Shown: positions 44,554 to 58,308 of the stretch, one piece after another | Numbering within the stretch: the stretch's first letter is position 1 | Layout: each line of letters begins with the position of its first letter | Source: Ornithodoros turicata | Lineage: Eukaryota; Arthropoda; Arachnida; Ixodida; Argasidae | Assembly (NCBI RefSeq): GCF_037126465.1 | Contig: NC_088204.1 | Location: 73,593,807 to 73,657,806, forward strand | Direction: 5' to 3' | DNA: 64,000 bases | The notes under the pieces: generated by a model | What the model was told of the DNA's origin: nothing | Database searches by the model: none | Seen by the model: the letters and a program-made list of their open reading frames with translations, nothing else | Made by a program: the position numbers and the translations under genes

Positions 44554-47500
44554 ATGTCTCTATGGTGGACTGGCCCACCATAATGTCTCCAGGGCTCATC
44601 ATCTTTCTCGCCCTGTTTTGGTACCCTTTGTTTGTTTGCTTGTAGAAAAGATAGAGGAGATTTTCGTACCCTTCCTTCTGACAATATATGCGTGTTGCTT
44701 ACCTCTGCTACCGCATGTTTGGTAGTCAGCCTCTGAATGGTCCAAGTCATGGTCCGGTCCGGAGCACCTACACTGCGTTGCACTGTCAACAGGAATTTCA
44801 CTTCCCTTCCCATGCAGCCAAAAAATACTTCAAAAGGTAAGATAACATAGCGCCTCTCCGGATTATCTTCTCTGTACAGCCGTTAAAACGTTAATGAAAT
44901 CGTGCTACATACACGAACAATGAAGACGCGCCACTTCGTGAGACAGGTGGTAGGTTGCTTACGCCTTAGGCTCACGCCGTTGCAAGTTTCGACACTGCCT
45001 GGATTGAAAATAACACAACCGTAGCAGTCCTGCAGAAACCTGCAGTTTCAGTACGCAGAAAAAGACACGGAAATTTTACAAATTTTGTCCATTTCACACA
45101 TCTCCCCAAATACGGAGCCCCCTGTTGCGCGTTCATAAATTATGCCACACACACGTGCCTTCACGCTGCACACTGAATCTGTGGAAACAGAAACAGACAA
45201 TAAATAAGGTTCAACACGGTACGTAATGCTCCGCCACCGCTTTTAATAAATCTTCCACGTGCGACTGAATGTTTAAAGGGATTACGACGCGTTCCTCAGG
45301 TGTGCGTCCGCCCTAAATCCTGTTCCGGGCGCTGCTGGGAGGTTTATCTTTTTTGCAAGGAAGCCGCTCCATATAATATGTGGGAGGCGAAGTTAATTCC
45401 GCGATGAATTCGAAGCTATTCGCGATTCCAGCGAAGCCGTAGCCACGTGACGGAGATTTCGAAAAGCTGCGAGTGGCGGTCCGAGCGCGCGTCCGGACAG
45501 GGAAGCGGTACATGTTTCTCTTGCATATGGACAGAAAGCCGGAAAGAAAGAATGTATCGAAATCGAAAAGATGAACGTTGCATTACTAGTTTCTTCTCAG
45601 ACTGCTGGAAATACCGCACGCTTTCTTTTAATAGTCTTCTAATCAGGAAGAACCGAACGGAAGTCCCATGTGTCGAGCCATATATCGCACGAGTTTCCTG
45701 ATTAGCTCTGTCACCACAAATTTATCTTAATACTAATCTTAGTAATTAATTAAGTAAGTAAGTAATTAATACAGAACGGGCAACCGGAATTTCTTTCTCA
45801 CGTTGACATGTATGCATTTTCAGACCTCAGGCAAGGTAAACGATATCTCCGTATTAATGCGGCATAACCGAGCATCCACTATGGACGGTCTCTGGGAGAG
45901 ACAGGTTCTGTCTGGTGTCCCACACGTATCAACGAACGACAAAGATAAAACTACCACACCAAGTTGTGTGTGAATACCAAGAGCAGTGCAGAAAACGAAT
46001 ACTTCAATTTGCCAAAGCATCTCTTGCAGCACTCAGATGTTTGCCGCAGAGCATATGACGTATATGTTAAATAGCTACACATGTATGGTGTTAAGGCAGG
46101 GGGGTCAGATATACTCATGAGTGCAAAGGATTTTCAAAATATCTGTTATTCACGTATAACGTTGACATACAGTCACAGAGTTCTGCGAACATCGGGTTGA
46201 AAGCTAACATCACATGAGCACGTTTTATCACCGCCACACCAAACAAAGAAGTGTTCTCTTGAGCTCTTGCAAATGCCCATGTAAACGTTAACTTGTGCAG
46301 TACAATTTTTTATGATTACATGTGTCTCGAAGGTCAAACAAGAGGTATCTAATTCCTAGAAACACTACACTTCCAACGGAACTGTTGCTGCCTTGCAACG
46401 CTCACATGTAAATACTACGGGACTATCGAAGGAGAAATTCAAACATGTATTGCCTTGCAGAATACTAATCCATATTCCAAAACACGTGCTATGTCCCTCT
46501 TCTCAGCAACTAATCCCAGCTTTGCCTTCTTAGATTCTAAAATGTCTCCTTTGTTCGCTCAACTCCCGACGTATGTAAACAAACTCCGACGACGGAAACT
46601 GTTTGCCTATATTTCTTAGTTGAGCTGCACAGTATGAGATGACCAATTGACAGACCAGATGACAAAATTGATTCCGTCTTCATGAAACATGTCAATTTCT
46701 GGGTATCAAACCTGAAACAGATGAACATAATTCCGCCGACACCGCATTCCCTACGCTGGCTTTGCTCGGAGACCTCCTTTCGTCCGCCATCTTGGAAGTT
46801 TGGAGCGCCACCTGTAGTTCATTGGAATCGCGAATAAAGAAGACGCAGGTGTTGTAAATAGAGAACGATGACGGAGCTTGTTCGGAAGTTTGGCGCGTGT
46901 AACGCGTTGTGACGTGGCATGCTCGTAAGCACCTCCCACTGGTGGTCACCTTTTCGTCCTAGCGGCATTGAAAGATGAGAAACTGCGCTATCTTTCAATG
47001 CGACAACCAGAGTTTTCATAACAGAAAATGTGAGAACGAAATGACGAAGCGTCTTCGGGATAAAAAAAAAGGTACGGACGCTACCGGGTTTCAAAACACC
47101 ATTTAAGGCTTCGTTTTCGAGCACATGGCAGATAATCTCGGCAGCTGCACCGATAGTGGCCACTATACCACGGCGGCCAAACGTGTTCGTTTGGCGTCAT
47201 TTGCAAACAGCCTATGTTGATCGGTTGCTGTAACCTTCCGTCGCTCCGGCTCTTTTCCTTATCAGCAAGTAAGGTAAATTTGTTGGCGTACGATACTGTG
47301 AACATCTCGCAGGTTGGAGAAGAACGGCTTTCTCCGTGCGTGGGTATACAGAAATCGTATACCTGTCAAAATACTCTGCCGCTATTCTTTCTATATGCGT
47401 GTAACATGAAAAACGGTTAGGAGCCCCTAACCGTTCCTCCTAACTTGCTCCCGTTGCTCCTAACTTGCTCCTAACCGTTTTTCATGTTACGTGTGTGACT

Positions 47501-48646
47501 CCCTCATCGCGGGCTCCTTGACGGTGTTTGCTTGTTTTATTTTTTGTTTTTTTCCCTTTCCGACGTATATATACGTGTAGGGGAAAAGCATCGTTGCTGA
47601 ATCGCCTGGATACGCTATCGCCCCCCCCCCCACACACACAGACTTCGCACCACATCTACAAAGAAAGAGAACGTTAGTATTCTGACCTCATCAGAATGAA
47701 TAAGAAAACTGACTCGTCAGATAGATAAACCTCGTGGAGACGTGAAAAAAAACGTTCCTGTATTTCACCTTGAGCCACATGTTCAGACAGAAGAGAGCGA
47801 GAGCTCAACAGTTTTTCTACATAAGACACAAGGGAGAGAAGAAAGGTCACGTGGTACAGAGATCCAAAGCGTTGTACACAAACGGAAAGAAAAGGAAACG
47901 GAGCGAACCATAAACACACCGGAGCCACCCACCTCGTCCAGCCAGACCGCTGGAACGCAACCGAGTTAAACCCGACACTTGTTGTGGTTATGGCCTGTGG
48001 AGTCAGACAGGGGTTCTTCGAATTGTATCAACACCGGGGATCCCGCTTCGAGATAGGTGGAATGTTATGGTTCCCTGCAATCTGCCCCTCCGTGTATACT
48101 TCTACTGATATCATTTGGTTTGAGTACAAGAAATTCACACGCTAAGAATACAGAGCAAAGAAACGAAACCTGTGCCTTGTAAGCGTCAGCACAGTTAGAG
48201 ATTCCCGAAGACTTCGAGTACTTCGTGGAGAATCACTTGCAATGATGACTTTTTTCCGAAACATTGCCATGTTGCGTTCCACGCGGGCGCAGGCAGTTAA
48301 CGCAAAAAAAAAAAAGGACAGAAAAAAGAAGAAAGAAATGGGCAAGCGGCAGCCCGACATGCCCCCTATGAGAGGCCCGATGTCATTGGCATCCCTTTGT
48401 CACACCAAAGCCAATTCACCAGTGGGGAAGGTAACCTGCTTCTGAGGTCACATTTAGTTTCTCCGTCGCGCCGGCAGATGTCAGGTCAGCCGTTGCCTTT
48501 TTTTCTTTTTTTTGTTTTGCCGTGGTTTTCAGCTAATATCTCAGTTATTCCAACGAATGTTCAGTTACTCCTCATGACGAATGTGTCAGCGCCTAGGAAC
48601 GCGTAAGAAATGCTTATAGATGACTTCAGGATCTTTTCATAGTTCT
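44554..48646. other. No gene recognised
   Basis: Apart from the hairpin at 47401-47490 and a small stem at 46962-46999, no repeat or conserved frame was found in 4 kb, the longest quiet stretch in the window. Confidence 0.5.
47401..47490. repeat. Hairpin with perfect 24-bp arms
   Basis: GTAACATGAAAAACGGTTAG..GAGC at 47401-47424 is exactly mirrored at 47467-47490. The loop itself has CTCCTAACTTGCTCC repeats. Confidence 0.8.
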
Positions 48647-49316
48647 TTTAAAGAAGCACAAAAGGCGCTTCTGTCGCAATCTTTTTTCTTTTTTTTTTAC
48701 CAAGACGTTAACTTGACTACTAAAATGCAGAATACGAAGTGATCCATTCGACAGATGCATAAGTCTTGCAGAATTTGATTTTATAAGTCGCGACCGTGCG
48801 CAATGGTGGCAATGCCCGCAACCAAACGCCCAAGTCACTTTGACGTCACAACGGTACAGCACGCTGACTGGTTTGGAGAAACGTCGTCCACTACACAAGG
48901 AGAGAACATTTCCCTCCCTGTGTAGCAGACGACGTTTCTCCAAACCTTCAAACCAGTTTTCTCAGTGAACTGGGTGAGACACGAGAAAAATAAATAAATA
49001 AATAAAGTGTGAAAAGCGCTGGTCCCGACTGGAGCGCGGTCTCTCTTGTAACCGTAATGACGTCACCGATGACGTTTTTCTCCTCCACCACCTCGTTTCA
49101 CCCTACAGAGCGAGTTGACCGAGCCCGCACGCGTTGATATTTGGGGCGTTTTTTTTTTTCTTTTATTTTTTCTGAGAAATATATCGCATGCAGAGATTTT
49201 TTGTGTTGTTTATCAAGTAAAGACACACCCTTTCATAATGCGTGAACAACAAAATCTTTCAAAATAACCAAAACCATATAAAGAAACAGACAGTTGGCTT
49301 TCTGTGCTCCTTTAAA
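48647..49316 (+). mobile_element. MITE-like element, TTTAAAGNAGC family, copy A
   Basis: Ends are TTTAAAGAAGCACAAAAGGC and, inverted, GCTTTCTGTGCTCCTTTAAA. Internal segments (GCGACCGTGCGCAA, TGACGTCAC..CGATGACG, AT-rich right part) recur at 50.4, 54.2 and 59.5 kb. A secondary near-perfect hairpin (about 48870-48946) lies inside. No coding capacity recognised. Confidence 0.55.
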
Positions 49317-50359
49317 CGAGCAGAAGGCACCATGGAAACTGTTTTCACAAATATACAAAACCACTCAGGGAAATGAGTCGTTGCCAGCCGGCTCGATCTT
49401 TTCGCATGGACGTCCTGGTAGCCGCCCCGTGCCTACTTTCTTTCCTTCTTGTCGGCTCACGCGCTTGAACCCGCTTTCGCTGCGCCGGACTACGTCCCGT
49501 GTCACATCATCATCCGCTGCCAGGACAACTGCTGACGTCACAAAGCGCCCTTACGTTCCCTCCCTTTCTTTCTTTCACGTTTTTTTCAAACCATGAACGG
49601 TTTTTGAAAGCCGTGCAAAGCAGATACAGCGTACAGCGCTCCTGCGTGCCCCCTGCGCTTTCGTACTTTCACAGGTGCTCATTTTATCTGTTGCGAACAG
49701 GTCCCCCAAGGTCGCCATTTTCCCATGTATTTGTTCCTATCCCGATGCGTGCAATGCCGGAGGCCGCCCTTAGATACCCCATTGTTACCAGACGTTGGCT
49801 TGCGTTTGATTGTAGCGCGCTAAAGATCCAGTTGAAGCACAGTCCAAGCCAGGCCAAGTCACTGAAGGAGAAATGGACGACTGCGCCTGCGGCGCCAGTG
49901 GCGGCGCCTGTACGACAGTTACGCTATGTGATGCACGCAGCCGTGCACTAGATCCTTCCGATCGCTCAACACGTTTAAAAACGGGACAAAAAAGCACGAC
50001 ACAGAAAGTTGTTATACGCGTTTTATTTGGACATATAAAGGCTAGATTCATTCGCAGAAACAACAAAAACATTTTGCCGCTAAACTTAGCGCGCTGAAGT
50101 GATCCGGAACGGCAACAGTGGGGTATCTAGTGGCGGCCTTCTTCGTTGCACGCTTCTCCGAGGTGAGTTTGAGGGACCTGGCGAATGACGCCGCAGCTAA
50201 AGACAAAAAGAAAATATGTGCGCCACCTCATTGCTTCTTTAAGTCGTCCGCAGAGCAAACTCCGTGTTTCGATTCAGAAGGTTGTTATATTCATTCTCTC
50301 GACATTCTCTCTTTCATTTTCCCATTTTCTCTCACACGAATGCATACCTTGAATCATGC

Positions 50360-50892
50360 GGCAGAGAAAGTACTTTAGTCACTACTTTTTTTTTTTTTTT
50401 TTGCTTTGACCAAGCGGTTGTCTTGCCTATTAAAATGTACCATTCGAAGTGATTGATACGACAGATGCTTAAATCTCGCAGCATTCGAGTTCAAAAACCG
50501 TGACCGTGCGCAACGGTGGCAATACCCCCAACTAGTCGCCCGAGCCACTTTGACGTCATTACGGCACAGCCCGATGATTGGTTTAGAGAAACGTTGAGTG
50601 CTACACAGGAAAAAATGGGAGAGAAACAAAAAAGTGGAGAGCGGTCGCTCTTGGAATCGTAATGACATCACCGGTGATGTCTTCGCCCTGCTCCTGCTCC
50701 TCCTGTTCCTCGATTTGCCCTGTAGAACGCACTCAGTGGGAGCGCGCGCGTCGATGTTCGGGTGCATTTTTTATTCGAAAAAACATTGCAACGGAAAAAA
50801 ATCCCTTTGTATTAGTCGTCAAATCAATTATATCCTTTTATAATGCGTGAGAGCCAGAAAATTTTCTATATGGCTTTCTGTGCTCCTCTAAG
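50360..50892 (+). mobile_element. MITE-like element, same family, copy B
   Basis: Begins near AGAAAGTACTTTAGTCACTA with a long poly-T and ends TGGCTTTCTGTGCTCCTC. Shares the CGTGACCGTGCGCAACGGTG block and the right-hand AT-rich segment with copy A. The left terminal inverted repeat is poorly preserved. Confidence 0.5.
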
Positions 50893-53800
50893 CCACACGC
50901 ACGCACACCAAGCTGCACAATTTGCGTTGCGGTAGTAGTAGATCTTCATCGTTGTTTCCCGAACAGCGCGCGACCGAGGTGTTCGTGCTGTTATAAGAAA
51001 CATTTTTATCACCGACTGGCTGATTGCGCTGCTGGTACTGTCTGTATACTCAAATTGCAATGAAATAGGACCTCTCCGTTTCTTCCGTAAGAAAGACAAG
51101 GTGCCAGAATGAACTCTGACGACAACGGCGTGCGGAGTGATAGAGACGTGACTTAGATGCCACTACACCCTACGGATACCCAACGGATGAAATAGGCTCG
51201 CTCACGGTAACATAGTTCATAACAGCCAGCAGTTTCACATTTCGCCTGTATCTCGCTCAGCACCATTGCCCAGCAGTCGACCACAGGGCCATGTCTGTAG
51301 AATACAACACCCAGTATATTCGGTGTTGTAGTCCACTGAACATGCAGGAACATGTACGGCGCATAGTTCCGAAGAGGCATGAGATTGGAATACTTGCGCA
51401 TCTTGATTACGATCATGTGCTACCTACGTATCATGTCACTGTGTCACACGTTGCGCCTAGGCTGAATCTCAAATTCCCGAGCCTTCTCGGGTAACAACCA
51501 TTGCTGACAAATAGTGATGTAGGAAGGAGATGACTCAACGTACAGGAAAGATCGTAGGATATGTCGATTTTAGACGTATTTTTGTGGGGGCCATGACAGA
51601 CTTGTACGCATTTGGAGTATTGTACTTAAAATACGGTATTTTAAATACAATTTGAGGTATTTTGGTACTCTACTCAATGCTTTTTGTTTTGTGCATTTGT
51701 ACTCTATTTAACATACATTTTATGATATTTTCTACTCAATACTCTAATTACATATTCTGGGTCTCCCTCTGAAACTTTCTGTGTCTCGCCATTATCTTGC
51801 TTGTTCAGTGGAAATTTCTTGAGTCTCTCGGACTTGTCCCGGACATTGACCCTTCGTGGAAGTATCCATTTAGAGATCTTGCCCGGTGTGTATTAAACCT
51901 TGGCGAGTGAGGGTTCTATTATGGGGTGATGTTTCCAATGGGTGTGCCCTGACGCGGTAACGCCGAATTCTGACCTCGCAGAGCAGGGAGCTGCTAGAAG
52001 TTTCCTTTGTTCTGCGTTATCTTGTATGAGTTGTGGTATCTCTTTGTCTTGAGCTATGTGGTATCTCTTTGTCATCCTTTTTGGGACTTCGGTTTAGATG
52101 ACTCATATCACACAGGGAGGGCTTGCGCAGTACGCGGGGTATAGGTGATTCATGTCACATAGCGGCGACTTGCCGCATTGACCAGTGACTTTTGGCGTAT
52201 AGTATCATAATTGTATTTCAAATACTTATTGAAGTATTTTTACTTACTTACTTTAATTTACATGTATTTATACTCTATCTTAATTACATTCTAACGTCAG
52301 TATTTATTATCTTATCTAAAATACATTTTTGAGTACCTTTTACATGTCTGGGCCATGAAACGAGAATACTACGTTAAGATATATCTCTTGTACGAATGAT
52401 CACAGGGGCGTCATAGCAACGTTTCCTCACACCGAAAAATCTATCCTCATTAGGCACTAGACATCGTAGTCATCTACCAGTGGAGACATAGACTTCGCGC
52501 AAATGGAACATTTCCTCCCGGGGACATACACGAGTTTATAAAATGCACGCGCGGGCAAAGACAGACAAAGGAACCGCAACCATGAAACCGATGACGTGGA
52601 TCCGCCCATGCGCTGAAGGGTATACCGCCGCCTTAGGGCAGCACTGACATTATACTGCCATGCTCAATAGAGTCCCTCCTCCTTTTCACTGGAAAATCGT
52701 TTCAATCCCAAAGTCATGAACGCTGCGTACGAGTCGCGTCTTGCGGTGGTCGAGCTTCCGTGGCTTTGCCCAATACGTGCTCGTAGGCCGACTTCTACTC
52801 TGAATGCTCTAGTGACTCGATTTACTTCGTGTCCGTAGTATAGTCCATTCCTAATGAAGGCCATGGGACACGTTTCTATCGAGTTTGGAAGAAATCAAAT
52901 TGTACGATGTCCAATCGGGGGAACGAAGTCCACCGTGCTGCATACTAAATAGATTTGTACCCCGTGAAACGACAGGGTTTGCTACGTTCACTGGGAAGCT
53001 TCAGATTAGAAAATAGGATTTTGTTAGTGGATAACTGAATTGGAGCTGCTTCTCTTGGAATTCTGATTAGTCGCTCGTGCGTGATTTCGACATCGCACGT
53101 GTATCGTGTTGCATGTCATCTACGAGGCATTATACAGGGCACCCTTTGTTCAGTGGAAATTTGTTGTAAAAAAAAAAGCTTACGAGGACCACAAACCCCT
53201 TTGTGCAGGCGCATTACCGCGTAGGGCATTGACAGGGCGGGCATCTACTTTTCGCCTCTGGGGGACAAGTGGGAAATTTGCGCCCCCCCCCCCCGTATTC
53301 TTGCTTCCCGAAAGGTGTATTTTCCACGCCCCTTTAGGCGGGCTCAGGGGTGACCCTATTTGCCCCCCCTTCCTCCGTAGACGCTTGCGCTGCGAATAGG
53401 GTATACGGTATACGAATATTATACGGCCAGGTGAATATTTTGTCGACGAAAGTATGTAACTGCCAGATGATTAATTACCTAAGATTCATTAATTATTTTT
53501 AATTTCAGGTTATCAGGGAAATGGCAGGTAGCAAATTTCGGACCAACTTATTTAGAGCCAGTCTCCATCTCCAAAATACCTACTTAGTTCCATAATTCCT
53601 ACTTTGAGACATTTATTACTAAATATTATCCGTACAATAAGCCAGAACGGAAGCCAAGTTCATCAAGAGCGCAGGAAGGACAGCGCCCAGTGCCCATGTC
53701 GGCGATCCGCGTGTTTCGATACGATGGAGCTGGTTGCAGTAGCTAGTTGCAGTACATAGTAGGTAGCTGGTTGCCATCCAGATAAATCACTTTAATGACC

Positions 53801-54208
53801 AGATGAGTCATCGACGTCGAAAAGTCCTGCCCTTCCTGCGCTACCGATGGGCTTGGTTTCGGTTCATTTGAATAACAAACTTTGGTGATAGATATATCGC
53901 ATGCTTGCTCGTTTCAGGGTTTTAAGAGAGAGGGTGGCTTGCTCCTTTCCATTTTTTTTGCCACGTGGACATGGGTGGTTGGTTGGCTTGTGCGTTGGTC
54001 GAGAAGCGACCTTCATGTGAGCTCTGACCTTAAGGTCGCTTCTCGGCAGATAACGGATGTAGTACACTCGTGTTCAACTTAAGAAGGAAAAGAAATCTAG
54101 TCCGCCATCTACATGCACCGTTGGCGATAGGGATACACAATAGCGCGCCAGGAGAAATACTGCAGTGCCACCACGGGGGAGGACTCGCGTAGTGTCATGC
54201 GGCCAGTC
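50893..54208. other. No gene recognised
   Basis: Contains two AAATAC-type tracts and a run of C near 53282. Nothing coding. Confidence 0.5.
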
Positions 54209-54508
54209 TTAAAGGAGCTAGGAAAGCACTTTAATCACTAGCATTTTTTTTAAACCAAGTGGTTAATAAGCATATTAAAATGCACCATGCGAAGTAATAC
54301 TATCAACAGGTGCATTAATATCCCAGAATTCGATTTTGAAAATCGCGACCGTGCGCAACGGTGGCAATACCCGGAACGAGCCGTCGAGCCGCTTGCGTCA
54401 TTTTGGCGTGAGAAAGGTGGAGCCCCTGATTGGTTTCGAAGAACGTCGTCTGCTATTTTTCACTCGGAACCCCGCTGCAACGGTGGAAGGCGTTTCTTTT
54501 GCTTTTTC
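54209..54508 (+). repeat. MITE-like repeat (TTAAAGGAGC family), left half, split by the fold-back
   Basis: Starts TTAAAGGAGCTAGGAAAGC and continues with the poly-T, CGCGACCGTGCGCAACGGTG and CTGATTGGTTTCGAAGAACG segments shared with the copies at 48.6 and 50.4 kb. It is cut at 54508 by the 3.8-kb fold-back insertion. A matching right half may be the stretch at about 59490-59800. Confidence 0.6.
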
Positions 54509-57500
54509 GGGTGTTGTTTCCAATGCAGCCCCCAATAGACGGATTATCTCCGATGAATAGAAGGATTAGCCATTGTGTAGGGTACACCACTAGAGGGCGC
54601 TACGAGCGACGCCTCACCACTAGGGGCCGCTGCTGTCGCATTCCGCGGATGACGTCATTGCTCCTTCGGGGAGCATGGTGAGAGATAGCGGGAGGCATTG
54701 GATGGCGATGCGAAATAGAGCGCCCCCTTGTGCAAGGCTGTGGTGGCGCTGCGGGCGACATGACAGACGCTCTCGGTGGCGGCTCTCCACGGCGGTGTCA
54801 TGGTCTCGTGACCGCGATACGCGGCGTCGGCGGCAAAAGGGTTTTGGGTCCAGCGTTGTGTACGAGTCTTTGAGCGAGTTTATATTAATCTCACTCCGTT
54901 TATTGTTCAACTGATGGTTGTTGTTTGAGAGCTCAATTGCTATGCTGTGAGATTGGGGTGTACGGCACGCATACGGCATACGACAATATAAATAAATAAA
55001 TATAAACAAAAGGACGTGCACGATAAATTACGCCACATTATTATGGCTTCCCGTGTTGCTACACTTTGCATTATAAAGGCGCTTTCGCTAACCAGTCCGT
55101 TCACAAACAGCCGTGTGCATCCCTTGGTGTATTTATTAGACTTGGATACTTTCCTTTTAATTGCCTAATAACGCTTTTGTGACTCGAGCGCGTATATTAG
55201 AAGGCTCCAGACTCGCGCAATATTATTTTGGTGATGGCGCATATGTTCAGACAAGAGCGGAGGAAAGTTGTTCCCCCCCATTTGCTTTATGTATTTATTC
55301 ACCTCAGTATGTCATTCTCACATACTAGTTTAAATTTAATTAGCGATTAGTAATACTGCAGTATATGCAATTTAGCACACTACAGTGCTGTAAGATATAT
55401 TGTACAAGCGCCTTGGCTGCAGAATCACTGGGTGGATATCTGTAAAATTTTAGTGCCTTCTTTTCTGTGGTGGTCTCACTAATAGGGATTCAGTTAAGTG
55501 TTGTGGCAATTCCAATGTAAACAGTCATCTGCTATATTGGAAAGTGAGTGATTATGGTCAAACAAGTCAATTAACATGATACCTTCTACAATACCATCTG
55601 TGATTCCTAAATGTCAGTATACAACAAGTCAGTATATGACAAGGTATGAAGAAATGTTAACGTAGTGCATGCTATTCAAAGCAAGTTCTTCCACATCCCC
55701 CCCCCATCTACAAACACCCAGAAAACAAAAACAAAAAAACTGGTCTTGGGTTTGCCTCTGGAAACATAATTTAACTACACAAATGCAGATATGTGCAGCC
55801 AAACACATTTGCCATAAGGAAAGCATGAAGATTATTGCAGTTGCAACGGTCATGTCAGTAGGTCATGTACATCTTGGTATTTTCGAAATTTCCCAAACAT
55901 TTCCATGTCTTTTATATTCAACATACTGGACATCTAGTGTGCAACACTTGATATCGAATCAAAATCTGAGCCAGTATTGGGTCATGAACACACCGGTGTA
56001 ACATGAGCAACAAAAAGGCAGACCACATGTCAACAAGTTGCAAACCGTTGTTTCATCTTGCACATTTATCATGCTCATCTAGGTATTTTTGAAATTTCAA
56101 AAATACCTAGATGAGCATGACAAATGTGCAAGATGAAACAACGGTTTGCAACTTGTTGACATGCCGTCTACCTTATTGTTGCTCAGGATACACCGGTGTG
56201 TTCATGACCCCATACTGGCTCAGATTTTGATTCGATATCAGGTGTTGCACACTAGATGTCCAGCACGTTGAATATAAAAGATATGGAAATGTTTGAGAAA
56301 TTTCAAAAATACCTAGATGAGCATGACAAATGTGCAAGATGAAACAACGGTTTGCAACTTGTTGACATGTGGTCTGCCTTTTTGTTGCTCATGTTACACC
56401 GGTGTGTTCATGACCCAATACTGGCTCAGATTTTGATTCGATATCAGGTGTTGCACACTAGATGTCCAGCACGTTGAATATAAAAGATATGGAAATGTTT
56501 GAGAAATTTCAAAAATACCTAGATGAGCATGACAAATGTGCAAGATGAAACAACGGTTTGCAACTTGTTGACATGTGGTCTGCCTTTTTGTTGCTCATGT
56601 TACACCGGTGTGTTCATGACCCAATACTGGCTCAGATTTTGATTCGATATCAGGTGTTGCACACTAGATGTCCAGCACGTTGAATATAAAAGATATGGAA
56701 ATGTTTGAGAAATTTCAAAAATACCTAGATGAGCATGACAAATGTGCAAGATGAAACAACGGTTTGCAACTTGTTGACATGTGGTCTGCCTTTTTGTTGC
56801 TCATGTTACACCGGTGTGTTCATGACCCAATACTGGCTCAGATTTTGATTCGATATCAAGTGTTGCACACTAGATGTCCAGTATGTTGAATATAAAAGAC
56901 ATGGAAATGTTTGGGAAATTTCGAAAATACCAAGATGTCCATGACCTACTGACATGACCGTTGCAACTGCAATAATCTTCATGCTTTCCTTATGGCAAAT
57001 GTGTTTGGCTGCACATATCTGCATTTGTGTAGTTAAATTATGTTTCCAGAGGCAAACCCAAGACCAGTTTTTTTGTTTTTGTTTTCTGGGTGTTTGTAGA
57101 TGGGGGGGGGGGATGTGGAAGAACTTGCTTTGAATAGCATGCACTACGTTAACATTTCTTCATACCTTGTCATATACTGACTTGTTGTATACTGACATTT
57201 AGGAATCACAGATGGTATTGTAGAAGGTATCATGTTAATTGACTTGTTTGACCATAATCACTCACTTTCCAATATAGCAGATGACTGTTTACATTGGAAT
57301 TGCCACAACACTTAACTGAATCCCTATTAGTGAGACCACCACAGAAAAGAAGGCACTAAAATTTTACAGATATCCACCCAGTGATTCTGCAGCCAAGGCG
57401 CTTGTACAATATATCTTACAGCACTGTAGTGTGCTAAATTGCATATACTGCAGTATTACTAATCGCTAATTAAATTTAAACTAGTATGTGAGAATGACAT

Positions 57501-58300
57501 ACTGAGGTGAATAAATACATAAAGCAAATGGGGGGGAACAACTTTCCTCCGCTCTTGTCTGAACATATGCGCCATCACCAAAATAATATTGCGCGAGTCT
57601 GGAGCCTTCTAATATACGCGCTCGAGTCACAAAAGCGTTATTAGGCAATTAAAAGGAAAGTATCCAAGTCTAATAAATACACCAAGGGATGCACACGGCT
57701 GTTTGTGAACGGACTGGTTAGCGAAAGCGCCTTTATAATGCAAAGTGTAGCAACACGGGAAGCCATAATAATGTGGCGTAATTTATCGTGCACGTCCTTT
57801 TGTTTATATTTATTTATTTATATTGTCGTATGCCGTATGCGTGCCGTACACCCCAATCTCACAGCATAGCAATTGAGCTCTCAAACAACAACCATCAGTT
57901 GAACAATAAACGGAGTGAGATTAATATAAACTCGCTCAAAGACTCGTACACAACGCTGGACCCAAAACCCTTTTGCCGCCGACGCCGCGTATCGCGGTCA
58001 CGAGACCATGACACCGCCGTGGAGAGCCGCCACCGAGAGCATCTGTCATGTCGCCCGCAGCGCCACCACAGCCTTGCACAAGGGGGCGCTCTATTTCGCA
58101 TCGCCATCCAATGCCTCCCGCTATCTCTCACCATGCTCCCCGAAGGAGCAATGACGTCATCCGCGGAATGCGACAGCAGCGGCCCCTAGTGTTGAGGCGT
58201 CGCTCGTAGCGCCCTCTAGTGGTGTACCCTACACAATGGCTAATCCTTCTATTCATCGGAGATAATCCGTCTATTGGGGGCTGCATTGGAAACAACACCC
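54509..58300. mobile_element. 3.8-kb fold-back element with 1.59-kb inverted arms and 8-bp target duplication
   Basis: The left arm (54509-56094) and right arm (56713-58300) are reverse complements in register; I found only scattered substitutions and a two-base difference in a C/G run (55696 region versus 57102 region). The centre (56095-56712) is three extra copies of a 206-bp unit whose fourth copy forms the inner end of each arm. Ends read GGGTGTTG...CAACACCC and are flanked by identical 8-bp GCTTTTTC (54501-54508 and 58301-58308). No transposase-like frame was recognised; the arms contain only unrecognised short open frames. The structure resembles Foldback-type DNA elements; 8-bp duplications occur in several superfamilies (hAT, P, Merlin), so I leave the class open. 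Confidence 0.85.
56095..56918. repeat. 206-bp tandem repeat in the fold-back centre
   Basis: Four units begin at 56095, 56301, 56507 and 56713; one further unit lies inverted at about 55889-56094. Units two and three look identical. The two arm units share variants (for example CAAGTGTTGC and TGTTGAATATAAAAGACATG) absent from the middle ones, so the arm copies are each other's closest relatives and the middle ones expanded separately. Confidence 0.85.
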
Positions 58301-58308
58301 GCTTTTTC

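Noticed and set aside
54620..55021. A 133-codon minus frame repeated as 57788-58189 on the plus strand
   Set aside because: The duplication is due to the fold-back arms; the peptide has no recognisable domain, so conservation does not imply coding.
55669..56001. A 110-codon frame mirrored at 56806-57144
   Set aside because: Again a product of the inverted arms; its start differs between arms because of a C/G-run length change and no family matches.
56113..56160. Hammerhead-like words in the 206-bp repeat (TAGATGAG ... GATGAAAC)
   Set aside because: The core spacing is wrong, stem II does not pair next to the core and there is no suitable cleavage triplet.
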